From: Branchiostoma belcheri
Lineage: Eukaryota; Chordata; Leptocardii; Amphioxiformes; Branchiostomatidae
NCBI RefSeq assembly: GCF_001625305.1
Contig: NW_017802647.1
Coordinates: 586,043-650,042, forward strand
Reading direction: 5' to 3'
Length of the DNA: 64,000 bases
In this document: positions 1-11,800 of the stretch, piece after piece
Position numbering within the stretch: the stretch's first letter is position 1
Layout of the letters: every line of letters begins with the position of its first letter
Notes under the pieces: model-generated
What the model was told of the DNA's origin: nothing
Database searches by the model: none
What the model saw: only the letters and a program-made list of their open reading frames with translations
Made by a program: the position numbers and the translations under genes

Positions 1-163
1 ATCTCAAAGAAGGTCAAATCATTTGTTGAAACATTGAACCCCTAGTCTGATTTTTTCAGTCTGCAAAATTGCAGGTTGCTTGATTTTTCTTCTGCAATAT
101 TGAAAATGTCTCTTCAAAATGCAGACTGCAGATGAGTATTTCTAATCCTGCCTTGACCCTTAC

Positions 164-3100
164 CTGTACGTAACTCTGGCACCTGGCCAGGAGCATGATG
201 ACCACTCCCATGAAGGGCTCCATGATGACAGGCAGCATGTCCAGCTGGAGGTAGGCCAGTTGGACCATGTTGGCCAGCAGACACAGCGAGTAGCTGCCCT
301 CCAGCGAGTTAAACACAATCCTGATGTTCTGTTCCTAAAAGGTTCCAAGATAGAGGTTAACCTAAGCATACTGAAGTAGCAGTTTGGCTCTTTTTTAAAT
401 ATATATTCCAGCATGTAATCACAAGACATGGTGACAGCACACTCAAGTTTTTTCAACTTATAAAGTTATATTAATCCGCCACCAATACAGGGGACAATGC
501 AATACTCATTTTCACCTGAGCAAAGTGAAGAAAGTCATGTAAAGTGCCTTTCCCAAGGGCACAAGATCGGTGGCATGTCAGGACTCGAACCCGGGACCTC
601 TTGGTTCCGAGTCGAGCACTCTACCACAACGCCACACGACCCCACACAGTTTGGTTATTGGTTATGGGGTTAGGCAGCAAGTTTTTATCATTATCTGAGC
701 ACCTTTGCAAAGAGGTTTAACCTCCACCCTGCTAAGGTAGCCATTTGGCCCAAAATTTCGCTTATGGGGTTAGGCAGTGGAAACAAGGTTAAACTAGAAA
801 GGCCAATATTTGCTTTGGAGCAAATACAGCGATGGGTTCACCACATTTTACCACATGGCAGGGAAAGAATGAGAAACACAAGGGAAAACAATGATTTACA
901 TTGATATAACTATAATATAAAGTAAAATACAACTAAAACAACAGTTGGATAGCTATTCCCTACTTTATTGGTTAGGATTTTTAATTGCATAATGCAAACT
1001 GTTGATTTTACAAAATAAAAAAAAAACGTCCATGCCCCGCATTCCAATGCTGGAGCAGGAAAGCTTGAAATACCTACCAAAACACTTGAATACAGACATA
1101 CTGTCAGTATGGAAATGCTCTGTGCAGGTGTTAATCAAGTTAAATCCCAACAGCCAATCAGCAAGAAATGCTCTGTGCAGGTGGAAATGCTCTGTGCAGG
1201 TGTTAATCAAGTTAAATCCCAACAGCCAATCAGCAAGAAGTATAGAGGAAAGCTGCATGCCTATTGGTTGATGCCCTGCATTCCATTGTGATGACTCATG
1301 CCCAAACGTGGTAAACAAGGCACACTAACACAGTAATACATTTGCTATAACACAGCCAAAAAACTCAAATAAAACCATTCTAAAAGCCTGTATCACAATA
1401 ATTTAAAAAACGCCTAGGGGTATTTGCCCACTGTACCTCCATACCAAATTTTAGGACCTTGGGCCCTAAAATGAAGAAGCTGAATCCATTTTAAAAAATG
1501 GCAGGAGAAGAAGAAGAAGGAGGAGAAGGAGGAGAAGAAACATCAGAAAAAGCAATATGGGTTCACCACCACTTCGTGGTGTGGTGAACCCATAAATACA
1601 TGCAGGAGCATTTTGCAAATAAATACATTTGTATGTATGCTGTTTTCAGTAAAATTTGTAACTTTCGCATAGATGATAGAGTATTGTATTATTGTTAATA
1701 TCTACACATGTATCCCTGCTCTTTGAAGAAATGATACGGTACAAAATGATACAGAATTTCCAAGAAAGGTGCAGACAAGGCACTTAGTTGTAATCTAGAT
1801 TCAAAGTAGAATATGACGCATGTGAACATTGTGTGCTAGTCTGTATATTCAGTGATTTACTGCATGGCTAACCAAACACTGATCATACAGGTTGATTGTA
1901 GAGTGCGCATGGTGGTTTCTATAAAAAAACTGATTCAGAGCAAACTTCAACATTAAAAGATATGGCATGCACACACTACTTTCTGTTAATTAAAGAACAT
2001 GAGTTTTACANNNNNNNNNNNNNNNNNNNNTTCCGAGTTGAGCACTCTACCACAACGCCACACGACCCCACACAGTTTGGTTATTGGTTATGGGGTTAGG
2101 CAGCAAGTTTTTATCATTATCTGAGCACCTTTGCAAAGAGGTTTAACCTCCACCCTGCTAAGGTAGCCATTTGGCCCAAAATTTCGCTTATGGGGTTAGG
2201 CAGTGGAAACAAGGTTAAAATACATGCAGGAGCATTTTGCAAATAAATACATTTGTATGTATGCTGTTTTCAGTAAAATTTGTAACTTTCGCATAGATGA
2301 TAGAGTATTGTATTATTGTTAATATCTACACATGTATCCCTGCTCTTTGAAGAAATGATACGGTACAAAATGATACAGAATTTCCAAAAAAGGTGCCGAC
2401 AAGGCTCTTAGTTGTAATCTAGATTCAAAGTAGAATATGACGCATGTATCCATTGTGAGCTAGTCTGTACATTCAGTGATTTACTGCATGGCTAACCAAA
2501 CACTGATCATACAGGTTGATTGTAGAGTGCGCATGGTGGTTTCTATAAAAAAAAACTGATTCAGAGCCAACTTCAACATTAAAAGATATGGCATGCACAC
2601 ACTACTTTCTGTTAATTAAAGAACATGAGTTTTACAAATGTGGTCTTTTGACAAGTTTGAAACTTTTGCAGAGTATTGTATAATTGCTAAAATATACCGG
2701 TACCCCAGCTGTAATATCATATGATACAGTACAAGATTACACAGAATTTTCCAGAAAGGGGCTTGGTTGTAATCTAGATTCACAGTAACCTGTGATGTCT
2801 GTGAGGTAGTCTGTACATTCACTGCATGGTTAAGCAAACATTGATCACAGTTTTCACATGGGTTGATTGCAGAATGCACATGGTAATTTCTAAAGAACTG
2901 ATTTACAGCCAACTCTAACATTAAAGGATTTGGCAACCACATACTACTTTCTGCTAAGTGTGCACGCTTTAACCAGGGACATATATTTCAAGGTTGCCAA
3001 CCAGCAATTTTCACCGACGGTTAAATCAATATTTAGCCGGTTGAAAATGGGTTAATTAACTGTATGAAGTCATAGTCTGAGAGTAGCATTCAAACTCACT

Positions 3101-5181
3101 CGACCTGAATTTCAAATGGCATGTTGCTCGATAAAAATAGAGAGACCTATTGTTACGTTTTACCTATACCAACTATAACCAATTTGCACAACAGCAAAAA
3201 AATCTAACCTAGCAAAATGGCAAGGTTCAAATTGCTGCCCCAAAATTGGAGCTGTGCACCCATTCTTTTTTCTGTGTGTGCACTGGTGCACCCATATATT
3301 TTTGTACGTATTTTTGCATACAGGATAATCTTGGCATCTACGTGTCAGAAAAATAATAAAATCTTTGTTGTAGTAATGTTTCAGATTTTGAAGTTAGCTC
3401 TCATTTTAGATTCAAGCTCAGAAGAGGAGCAGTATGATCTGTAATTAGGTTTTGTTTTATATGGTGCACCCAACAATCTTTCTGTGCACCCAATCTTTTA
3501 GGTTGGGTGCACCAGTGCACCTATTCCCAAAAATGAATTTCGAGCCCTGTATCCATAATTGAATAAAGCATTAAACAGCTGAAAGAAGAACTCCTGCCTA
3601 TACCTGTTCCAACAGACGAATGCTCTTCTCCAGAACGTTGTTGTTCCTGAAGAGAAGCAGTGTCTGCTCTGCGATGGTGGACAGGTGCAGGATCAGGCCT
3701 GGCAGGGACAGGATGTGCACCAGGAATGCCGTCAGCAGGTGCTGGGAAAACTGGTCAACATATAAACAACAACAAAACTGTAAACATTCTTGACAATTTA
3801 CTAGTATTGGCACAACCAAAGAGTTGGACTATGATCACATACATGGGCCTATAGAGCTATGACAGAAATCTTGCAGCTGATCTAGCTTGTTGTTGTGGAC
3901 GGTGACGAGCTTGAGTGAGTGGAGCCATCACTTCCTCCCATCCTGCACAGCCTTCACCTCCTTCCAACTTGACCTTAAGGTCAATCTACAGTAACCAAAT
4001 TTTACCCTCTCCCTCCTGTCAGTCTACTGCACTCAAATACGTACCAACACAAGCAAATAAACAGACACACTCAAAACATACCTCCATAACCGGATACATA
4101 TATACATTCAATATATTGTTTATACTATAATTATATCTTGTAATACTATTTTACTTCTTAGTTTGTGATTTTCACGGTCACTAGTACATACTCCACAAAC
4201 TCATCACTGCCATGTACAGGTGCCCCCATCAATAGAGAAATTGCACTCTAGAGTCTCAACCACAAAGTCTTCATCTTAAATCACCCACAAGATGTACATT
4301 TATGGTAGGTGCAGCAAACTTAATATGAATTTACAGCATACCCCTTGGTAGTCTAATGTGAATAAATTGCATTTTGAATGCCAACTGTACAGAAGATGTT
4401 GTACCTGATATACATGACTTACCTGTGTAGAGATGAGAGGTCTCATGGAGATGGTGACAATGGCTGCCAGTGCTGCTCGCTTCAGCGTGGGCTGGGACCG
4501 CTCCAGTCCCCTCTTCAGTAGAGCCTGCAGGATCACGTAGAGATCCTTGGACGTCAAGTGTCCGAGAAGATTGGCACACAGCTGGTTCATCCCCGGGCGT
4601 AGCGCCTCGCTGCCCTTGATCTTCAACACCTTCCAGGTGGTGGTGTCGGTGAAGATGACCACCATGTTCAGGTACAGACTGACCAGCTTGGACTGGTCAT
4701 TGTTGTCCGGCTTGAGCGTCTTCAGGTAGCAGCAGCACTGCCACAGCAGCTTCTTCATCTGCTGTATCCATGGCAACACATGTTCCTTGCTGAGAGCCAG
4801 CGACACGTACCAAATCTTGGAGTCTCCCTCCACCTCCATGGAGGCCAAGATGTAACGACAGAGAGTCTGGAACAGGACATGGTCTTTCTTTTGGTCAAAG
4901 AAGTAGAGGAATCTCTCGGTGGCCTTGAAGACGGTCACAGCTGGTGCAAACTTGGCCTTGTCGGGAGAGCTAGTCGGGCTCACCTCCCGCGCCCACCCGA
5001 TGAGAGACTGTAGATCGCCCTGCGTTTGTTTCCTCAGGCTGGAAACGGCCAAGAATCTTCTCACCACCGCCTGGATTTTTGTAGCAGAGTGGTCTCTCCG
5101 TATCTCCTCCTGTCTGTTGACGCGAGCGGACTTCTTTTCGTCCAGGAAGGACGCCTTTTTGTCTTCGTACGGGGCGAACAT
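164..5181 (-). CDS. UBE3B: UBE3B, HECT-type E3 ubiquitin ligase, N-terminal exons (partial, runs off left edge)
   Basis: Three coding exons read on the minus strand: 5181-4423 (253 codons), 3750-3604 (49 codons) and 334-164 (57 codons). All junctions are phase 0, with GT donors (GTAAGT after 4423, GTATAG after 3604, GTAAGG after 164). The start is the first ATG of a frame matching UBE3B from residue 1. An IQ motif lies at about residues 34-53 (ATKIQAVVRRFL). Diagnostic UBE3B stretches follow: WYVSLALSK, WIQQMKKLLWQCC, FTDTTTWKVL and RPGMNQLCANLLGHL, then LVHILSLPGLILHLST in exon 2 and SLEGSYSLCLLANMVQL in exon 3. UBE3B is an E3 ligase with an N-terminal calmodulin-type IQ motif and a C-terminal HECT domain; the HECT part lies outside the window. 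The acceptor of exon 3 is ambiguous by six bases (AG at 335-336 or after the following GAACAG). A good donor at 5361-5362 suggests an upstream noncoding exon. The gene lies head to head with RAB40. Confidence 0.93.
472..643 (-). mobile_element. tRNA-derived SINE in UBE3B intron
   Basis: Read on the minus strand, 643-572 is a tRNA-like head with a degenerate A box (TGGCGTTGTGGTAGAGTG) and a near-canonical B box (GGTTCGAGTCC). It is followed by a body with GTGCCCTTGGGAAAGGCAC, a hairpin-forming motif common in animal SINE bodies. It is not a functional tRNA gene: the acceptor arms do not pair cleanly and the copy runs on into non-tRNA sequence. A truncated piece of the same head reappears at 2031-2068 in the duplicated block. 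Confidence 0.65.
717..792. mobile_element. Short TTAACC-bounded MITE
   Basis: A 76 bp unit bounded by TTAACC and GGTTAA. Its reverse complement aligns along its length with the units at 17932-18011 and 24010-24103, sharing CTGCCTAAC near one end and CCAAATG-CTAC toward the other. The TTAA at each end resembles the target site of piggyBac-type transposons, so a piggyBac-related nonautonomous element is a reasonable guess. Confidence 0.55.
794..1593. mobile_element. Insertion present in one copy only, with 3' terminal hairpin
   Basis: Absent from the second copy, which passes directly from the sequence before 794 to that after 1593 (join near 2219-2220). TAAA occurs at both edges and may be the target duplication. 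Inside are a 72 bp tandem repeat (1111-1242), a GAA/GGA-rich tract (1503-1540), and a terminal hairpin at about 1560-1591 in which GGGTTCACCA pairs with TGGTGAACCC. GGGTTCACCAC also occurs near the left side at 834. No transposase frame is present. The superfamily is not recognised. Confidence 0.6.
1111..1242. repeat. 72 bp tandem repeat, about 1.8 units
   Basis: GGAAATGCTCTGTGCAGGTG starts at 1111 and again at 1183, followed in both by the same TTAATCAAGTTAAATCCCAA stretch and the CAGCCAATCAGCAAGAA tail. The unit lies inside the insertion at 794-1593. Short frames across it on both strands are products of the repeat, not genes. Confidence 0.85.
2011..2030. other. Assembly gap, 20 N
   Basis: A run of exactly 20 N between two versions of the same sequence. 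The same length occurs at 37441-37460 and 53314-53333, so it is probably an assembler placeholder. Confidence 0.99.
2031..2636. repeat. Duplicated block A2 (probable second allele), lacks the insertion
   Basis: Matches 605-793 and then 1594-2010 with a few percent substitutions and small indels, skipping the insertion in between. It includes another copy of the TTAACC-bounded MITE at 2143-2218. It thus gives the empty-site allele for the element at 794-1593. Confidence 0.85.
3220..3549 (+). mobile_element. GGTGCACC-rich MITE, copy 1
   Basis: Related end to end, in opposite orientation, to 8977-9305. Shared blocks include AATTGGAGCTGTGCAC near the left end and GGGTGCACCAGTGCACCTAT plus TTTCGAGCCCTG at the right end. 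The left end is diverged and no clean target duplication is visible. Open frames across it do not look like protein. It lies in the UBE3B intron between coding exons 2 and 3. Confidence 0.65.
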
Positions 5182-5810
5182 GTCGAGTTCCTCCCTCCGT
5201 GGCGCCGCCGCGATGTGCTAGACTGGGCAGTGCTGGTATGACGTGATGTCCGCAGCGCACCGTAACGTTACGTTATTACGTCGGTAAAGAACTTGAGAGA
5301 TCCCCGTTGCGTCGACCTAACGTAGAGATGTTGACATCCTCATATCACTCCTTCCAACTCACCTGCAGCAAAGAAAAACACACAATCACCTCAAAAATAC
5401 GTATCCAGATTCTACACACATTTCCGTCACAAGGAGTGGTCAACAGAAGATTTATGAAGTTGTGAAATTAATTAAAATCAATAAAAAAACATCCGAAAAG
5501 ACGAAAATCCCACCCTCTGGTCGCCATGATGAACGTAATGGATGATGGGACATCCGCATGCGCAATGCTGTTACTTTTGAGATAAACATTTTCTTCTGAG
5601 CTCGCCGATGTCGAAATTCTGCCTCGAGGATCGCGCGTTTTCCACAAAAATTTAGCCGTTTTTCCGTCAGATTTTTACTCACTGCTGTACACAAGGATGT
5701 GAAGGGAAACTAGCGGTATGTTCCCTTCTCCATGGACCTCTACCCGTCTTTTACATGTAGCAATTGAACGTTGAATTTTCCCGGGAAACCCAAGGAGAAC
5801 CTTCGGGGCC
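5182..5810. promoter_or_regulatory. Bidirectional promoter, UBE3B (-) / RAB40 (+)
   Basis: Only 629 bp separate the two divergent start codons. The stretch is richer in CpG than the surrounding introns and has no TATA box at a sensible place. It contains an NRF1-type site, CCGCATGCGCA at 5554-5564, a motif typical of housekeeping bidirectional promoters. A minus-strand donor at 5361-5362 (GCTGCAG before GTGAGT) suggests that UBE3B transcription starts to its right in a noncoding exon. Transcription start positions are not determined. Confidence 0.7.
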
Positions 5811-8800
5811 ATGTCGACTCGTAGCCCGAAGAGGGACTACGACTATCTGCTGAAGTTTCTCCTCGTCGGAGACAGCGATGTCGGAAAGCAGGAGATTCTG
5901 AGTGGCTTGGATGACGGAGCAAACGATTCCCCTTTTGGATACGGCTGTGGTGAGTTAGTATGAAGAGTTCTGGGGGCATTATTCGGGATGGTATTCGGAT
6001 GCCAGCCCCAAAATTAACCTTGCTTTGTAGCACTACATGGACGCTTTTGTACGCTCCAAAATGTTAATTTTTTTGCATGCCTGCTTCAAGCTTTTGAGCC
6101 CATATTTCTTTGGCTCAGTCTCTATTAAGGTTACCATATAGACCAAATACAAAAGCAGGACCGATGCAGCTCACATTCCAACCTTGTTATCAGTTTTTGC
6201 TGCGGGCGGAACGAATCCAAAGAAGCGAGCCCGTGGGACAGATACAGCCCCCCTCCCCACCCCCGTAAACAAAAATGCCCTTCTAAGTTTTGACATCTCG
6301 CGTTACCTTCTGGTAAGCTGCTTTTAGCAGAACTTGGCACGCAGCTAGGAAATGTAGTTGGACTGGTCTTCTGTAGGTGTTAGATGTTATCCTAACACCA
6401 TAGGATAGTGTGAAAAACAGTTGTCTTGTTTGGCTAGTTGAGTTATTGACTGGCCAATCTGTTCTTTTCAAGTTCAACAATGGTTTGTCTACAGCTGTCA
6501 GACATTGGCCTTCTAAATGCAAGGTTTACATCCTTTTATTTTCATAGATACACATTCCAAATGAGGTGATGATTGACTTGTGGTGATCTCTGATTGTCTT
6601 GAAATATCATGGCCTTATCAATGAGTTTATAACTATTGCTTCATCATTTACATGATAAAGAGAGCAGCTGTTGATGTGAGGTGTTGCAGATGGAGAAATC
6701 TACTCGTAACTTCAACATGAACTTCATTGCACAACAAAGCAAAGCAGCTAGTCTTATCATTTGCAAGAAGAAAAGGTCCAGACTCTATTGTCTTCTCAAA
6801 CATGTTCTTTGATAATGGGTGTTTGTGATCACAATTAAGACCAATGTAAAGGATTTGAATAGACAGAAACGAAGTGCGTCAACAGATATCTTTAGAAACC
6901 CGCACTCTCAAAGTGGCAGATGTTTCTGACAGTTTTTAAGGTGTTCTGCTCTTTAGCAGGACTTCAGGGGTCCCCTGGCCTGGAGACTGATAAGTTGTTG
7001 TTCTGCTGGAGTCCTTTATCATGTGTTGAAAGCGGGGCACCACATGTCATGACATGCTACAGGGGCGGCAGGATCAGTCCTGGTCTTTGTGATGGAAATA
7101 GAGAGCACTCCCCAAGTCTGGCAATCCCATCTACATTCTATTTCCTAGTCCTTCTATAAGGCCACAGCAAGTAAATTTTATGGATGACATCTTCCACAGA
7201 CTCCAAATCTAATGTGAGCGGGCGAAAAAAAAAACAAGGCAGCCTAAAAAAACAAGGTTCCTACATTTTAAAATTTTGACTCAATCATTGTACAAATGGT
7301 TTTTATGCGGTGGGAACATCACATATACACAGCCAACATCACATATCACTGCATCAAAGTAAGAAACAAAACATTAAATCAGAGCCTTTTCTTGTCTCCT
7401 CTCTTTATAGTTATCTGGCAACCACCTTCCAGCATGGCAACAGACATCTTTGCCCATTTTTGGCATGTTGACCACTGTCAGAAGGCAACAATTTTTTTTC
7501 TTTCCAAAATCAGGCGAAAATTAATGCGCGCATTGATGTCATCCATAAGAATTACTTGCTGTGGCCTAATGCTGCAAATTTCCACTCCAGGCCAGGGGAT
7601 GTTTCTTTGATACACTTCTCAGCAAGTGTTTGTGTTGATTTAATCAAGTGTATGATGTGTACTTCTGCTTGTCCCTAGTGACCAAGCCCTGAAGTGTTTA
7701 TTATGAAGGTAGTGAAGGAACCAGATTGTCTGCTTTCCTCATTCCACCTCCAATCTTCCGCAAAGAAAGAAATTAACATTTCCTATTAGGCCACAGCAAT
7801 TTAATTTGTTGTTTCTCAGATGTTTTCAGAAAAAAATATGGAGCGACAGGGCTAAAAAAAAAAACAGGTCAAGGCACCCCATGATAGCCAGAAATGTTAC
7901 AATATGAGCCATGAAATGAAGATACCAGGCTGGTTGATTTTGAACTTTTAATGAAACAAAATTGCACTATTACATTGAAATACTTTAACAACTAGAAAGA
8001 AAAGGACTTTCTTCAACCATTGGGGCCAAAATATGTCTTTCATTGAGCATTTTGTAGTTGATTTAGATCTAGAATAAAATTTTTTTTTTTTCAAATCAGA
8101 AAAAAATGGATAGGGCGAATCTGAGAAACATCAAATTAAATTGGTGTGGCCTTAATGTGCCTATACTGGTGCTGTTGGTCAGTTCTTTAGCAAGGCTGGT
8201 GTCCAAAGCATTTGTGCTGATCTATCCATTTTTCTGAAGGTTCTTTAGCTCAAGAATGGGACAAAAGATGGCGGTATGGTTGAAAAGAAACTTAGGAAAG
8301 AGATCTGGAGGATGTAATTATTGCAAACAATAGACCAGATTTTTCTGAGAGCTCTTGTATTCCCCAACAAAGCACGTTTTCACCTGACTTGCTCTGGTAT
8401 CTGCATACTAGTAATCGCTTTGCTGTGCAATAAGGTTGGATTTAGAGCACAGATAAACAGCATGATAGGCTTCATGCATATCCCTCTGTTGTGAGATCTG
8501 CATTTTCTTACATCAAGAATATAGCTATAGGAATTACAATACATAATCCATTTGTATTAGGATACAAATCTGGTAATAATATAGAGTATTGTGCTGTTAC
8601 TACATACTATGAGTCAAGCAAGCCAACTTTGGATGCAGTGGTGACTCAAGATTTGGCAAGATTGATTGAAAAACTATATAGAAAACCTTGACAAAACTTA
8701 GAGGGAAACATAATTTTTTTTCTAAGGAGAAGAATTTTTTTCATGTTATTATATTTTCTCTCAACAAAAGACTATGGTTTATTCATTGATGTTTGATAAT

Positions 8801-11800
8801 GTCAAATAGTATTGATTTTAATAAAAGAAAAGCCCGCGGCAAATGTGCGAAGTGCAACTTATCATTGTGTATAATCTAGTTCATATCAGTTATCATCACA
8901 TATGTTAAATTGTAGACATGGCTGTGAATGAATGTAGTAAATCTATGTCTTCCTATCCTGTGATTATAAGCTACTGCTGGGCTTGAAATTCATTTCTGGG
9001 AATAGGTGCACTGGTGCACCCGACTTAAAAAACTGGGTGCACAAAAAATTATTTGGGTGCACCATATGAAATTTCAGCAAAAACTGATTGTTTCATTTTT
9101 AAAGAAAAATACTACAAGGATTTTCTTGTTTTTCTGACACTAAGACGTCAACAATATGCTGTATTACTAATAGTATACATTTAACATCTTACGTAAACCT
9201 GGAAAAATATTTGGGTGCACTGTTGTACCCATAGAAAAACATTGCGTGCACAGCTCCAAATTTGGGTGCACTAAGGTGCACATGCACCCAGTATTTCGAG
9301 CCCTGTACTGCATAGCTGTTATTTTTGACATATCACTTATTCGCCTTTGATAAAGTCCTCTGGGATCCCAGCACTGCATGCAATATTCCCCACCATTCCT
9401 TGGGACCTTAAACCGGATCTATTCTCCCACATTCCCCCAATACCTTTCCCCTCGTTTAGATGCTGATTTGAGAAGTGGAGGCAATCTAATCAAGGCTGTA
9501 TGAAAAGCTTGAGAGGAAGTCCAATTTAGAGTAATGGAGAAGGTGTGTACAGATATATATAGGTCAGTCAGTTTTCTAGGTCAAATTGGGAGTGGTAACT
9601 TTTCAAAATGTTTTCAAAATTACAATAAAGCTTACATAAAAACGTTTTAATTTTATAATTTCATATAACATGTAGAAGCATATAAGTGAGATAGTTATTA
9701 GGCTGTATACTGTTCAGTTTCTGACATACATGTATGAAACAGCCAAATAGAAGGTTTGCCAATTGTAATGACATTGTTTGCATACAGGCTGCTTTAATTA
9801 CCAATCAGAAATCTCATGCATTTCAATGGGCCAGGCTGGCTGTGAAATAGGTCTTTTATGGCATGGTTGCTATGAAGTAATGTATGCTAATGTCTCATGC
9901 ACAGAGATTAGATGCTCCACCTTGCCTGCCATTATTCCCTTGTAAAAGATTAAATCATCAGAACTGAATGAAAGGTTGTAAGTTGTTGACAGGTAGCACA
10001 ATAGTGCAGAATTAGTGACCCAATTATGATGAATAGGCTCAGCCACTGTTTTTTGGTCAAGATTAGATTTTTTAAATATGTTTACAACCCTTTTATTGCT
10101 CTTATCTTTGTATATGTTTAATATATACAGGTTAACGATTTTGAGAGTACAAGGCAAAATAAACTCATAGAAGACTTTTTCTTTCCTTCCCTACAACAGT
10201 AGTTTTCTCCAGCGATTGAACAATGTTAGATTATGCTGCCTATTGTGACTCATACATAGGCTAGTTAGAGCGTAAATACAAATTAGTGCCATTGTACATG
10301 TAGGTGCTTATCATAGAGCAATGCTACATTGTCCCATGCATCTATAATCCTTTACAGATATCTAAACCGTGCAAGTAACCAGGTAATTTATCTGTTTACT
10401 TGTTGTATCTCGCTCAAGCTGCTAGCCTCATATGTCACCCATTGTGGTATACGTGACCAAGAACATGCAAGTGTGCTCGCCAAGTGTGTTGATGAAAAGC
10501 TCCAATTTACTTTGTAACTAAACCTCAGTGTTTTCCCTTACTGTTTAGTTTTCTTTTAGCTTGGTGGAAATGATTTCATTGCATAGATTAGAATAAGATT
10601 ACTGATTTTTTTAACAAAGTTACAGTAACGAAAAGCAAAGTTTTTACATTTTGTATTGTATAGAGAGGAATAATGCAAACCCCCCTATGTATTTGACTAG
10701 TATTCTGTCATACCGGTAAGTTGTCACAAATTTCCCAAATGTATGGTTCGCCACACCTGTCTCCCTACAGACTGTCAATCATTAGGTGCATGGATGAGCC
10801 CACAGCAGGTGGAAAGTTAATTAAACGGGACTGATGGTTCATAACTACACCACCAATGGGATTTGTGCTGTGCTACTTTGTGCTACACAAGTTTGTTTGG
10901 ATGGATGGATGGAGGGCAGGAGGGATAGCGGGATAGATGTAGGGATGGATGGATGGATGGATGGATGGATGGATGGATGGATGGATGGATGGATGGATGG
11001 ATGGAGGGATGGATGGATGGATGGATGGATGTAGGGATGGATGGATGGATGTAGGATGGATGGATGGATGTAGGGATAGATGGATGGATTCAAAGAGCAT
11101 TGTGCGATACTGGTCGGATACATGTAGTAGTACATGTACTATACAAATCACTTGGAAAACATGATAGGAAACATTATAGGAAAACATATTTTGACAATGA
11201 CTGATGTGTAAGAAAAATACTGTTTTGTTTTTGTTACATAGTCACCCTGTGAACTGCCCTGTGGCTAGCATGGTAACCCTGTAATACCTTCTTGGCACTC
11301 TAACTACCCTACAGTTTGTCGCAAACATTATCTTCATATTTGTAAAGAGGCATCTTTCAATTAGTGAATACACATTTTCAACACAGTTCAGGTCATGCAT
11401 TTTGAAAGGTTATTACCTTCGCCAAGAAGGTTATGTTTTCAGTAGCGTTTGTCTGTGTGTGTGTGTGTGTGTAATTTAGCAAGATAACTCGAGAAGCAGT
11501 GAATGGATTGGAATGAAACTTGGTAGGTGGGTAGGTCTTCATGAGACCTAGAAATGATTAGATTCTGGGCCCCCTGGCGGCTTTCCTAGGTACTGCAGCT
11601 GAACTTCCGGTTTTGATATCTCATGTTCTGGACATGCTAGGGTCACGAATTTTGGTTGGTAGATAGCTTTGGGGGTAGGGAAGAAGTGACATGAGATTGG
11701 GTCCCCTAGCGCCTTGTTCTGGAACTGCAGGAGCATTTGTTGAAAAAAATTTGAAGGACGATAACTCAAGATCTGGTTGACGTATTGTCGTGATTTTTGG

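Larger units (their letters stand above)
605..2010. repeat. Duplicated block A1 (probable first allele), UBE3B intron
   Basis: This segment ends exactly at a 20-N gap, and most of it is repeated after the gap at 2031-2636 with scattered substitutions. The two versions differ mainly by a roughly 800 bp insertion present only here (794-1593). A break at a fixed-length N run followed by a restart of the same sequence points to both alleles being placed in series, not to a genomic tandem duplication. Confidence 0.85.

Noticed and set aside
572-643. tRNA gene on the minus strand
   Set aside because: A and B box-like sequences exist, but the arms do not close as a tRNA and it continues into a SINE body, with a truncated copy at 2031-2068.
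10834-11187. Open frames encoding repeated MDGW or SIHP peptides on both strands
   Set aside because: Product of the GGAT microsatellite, which is free of stops in all frames.
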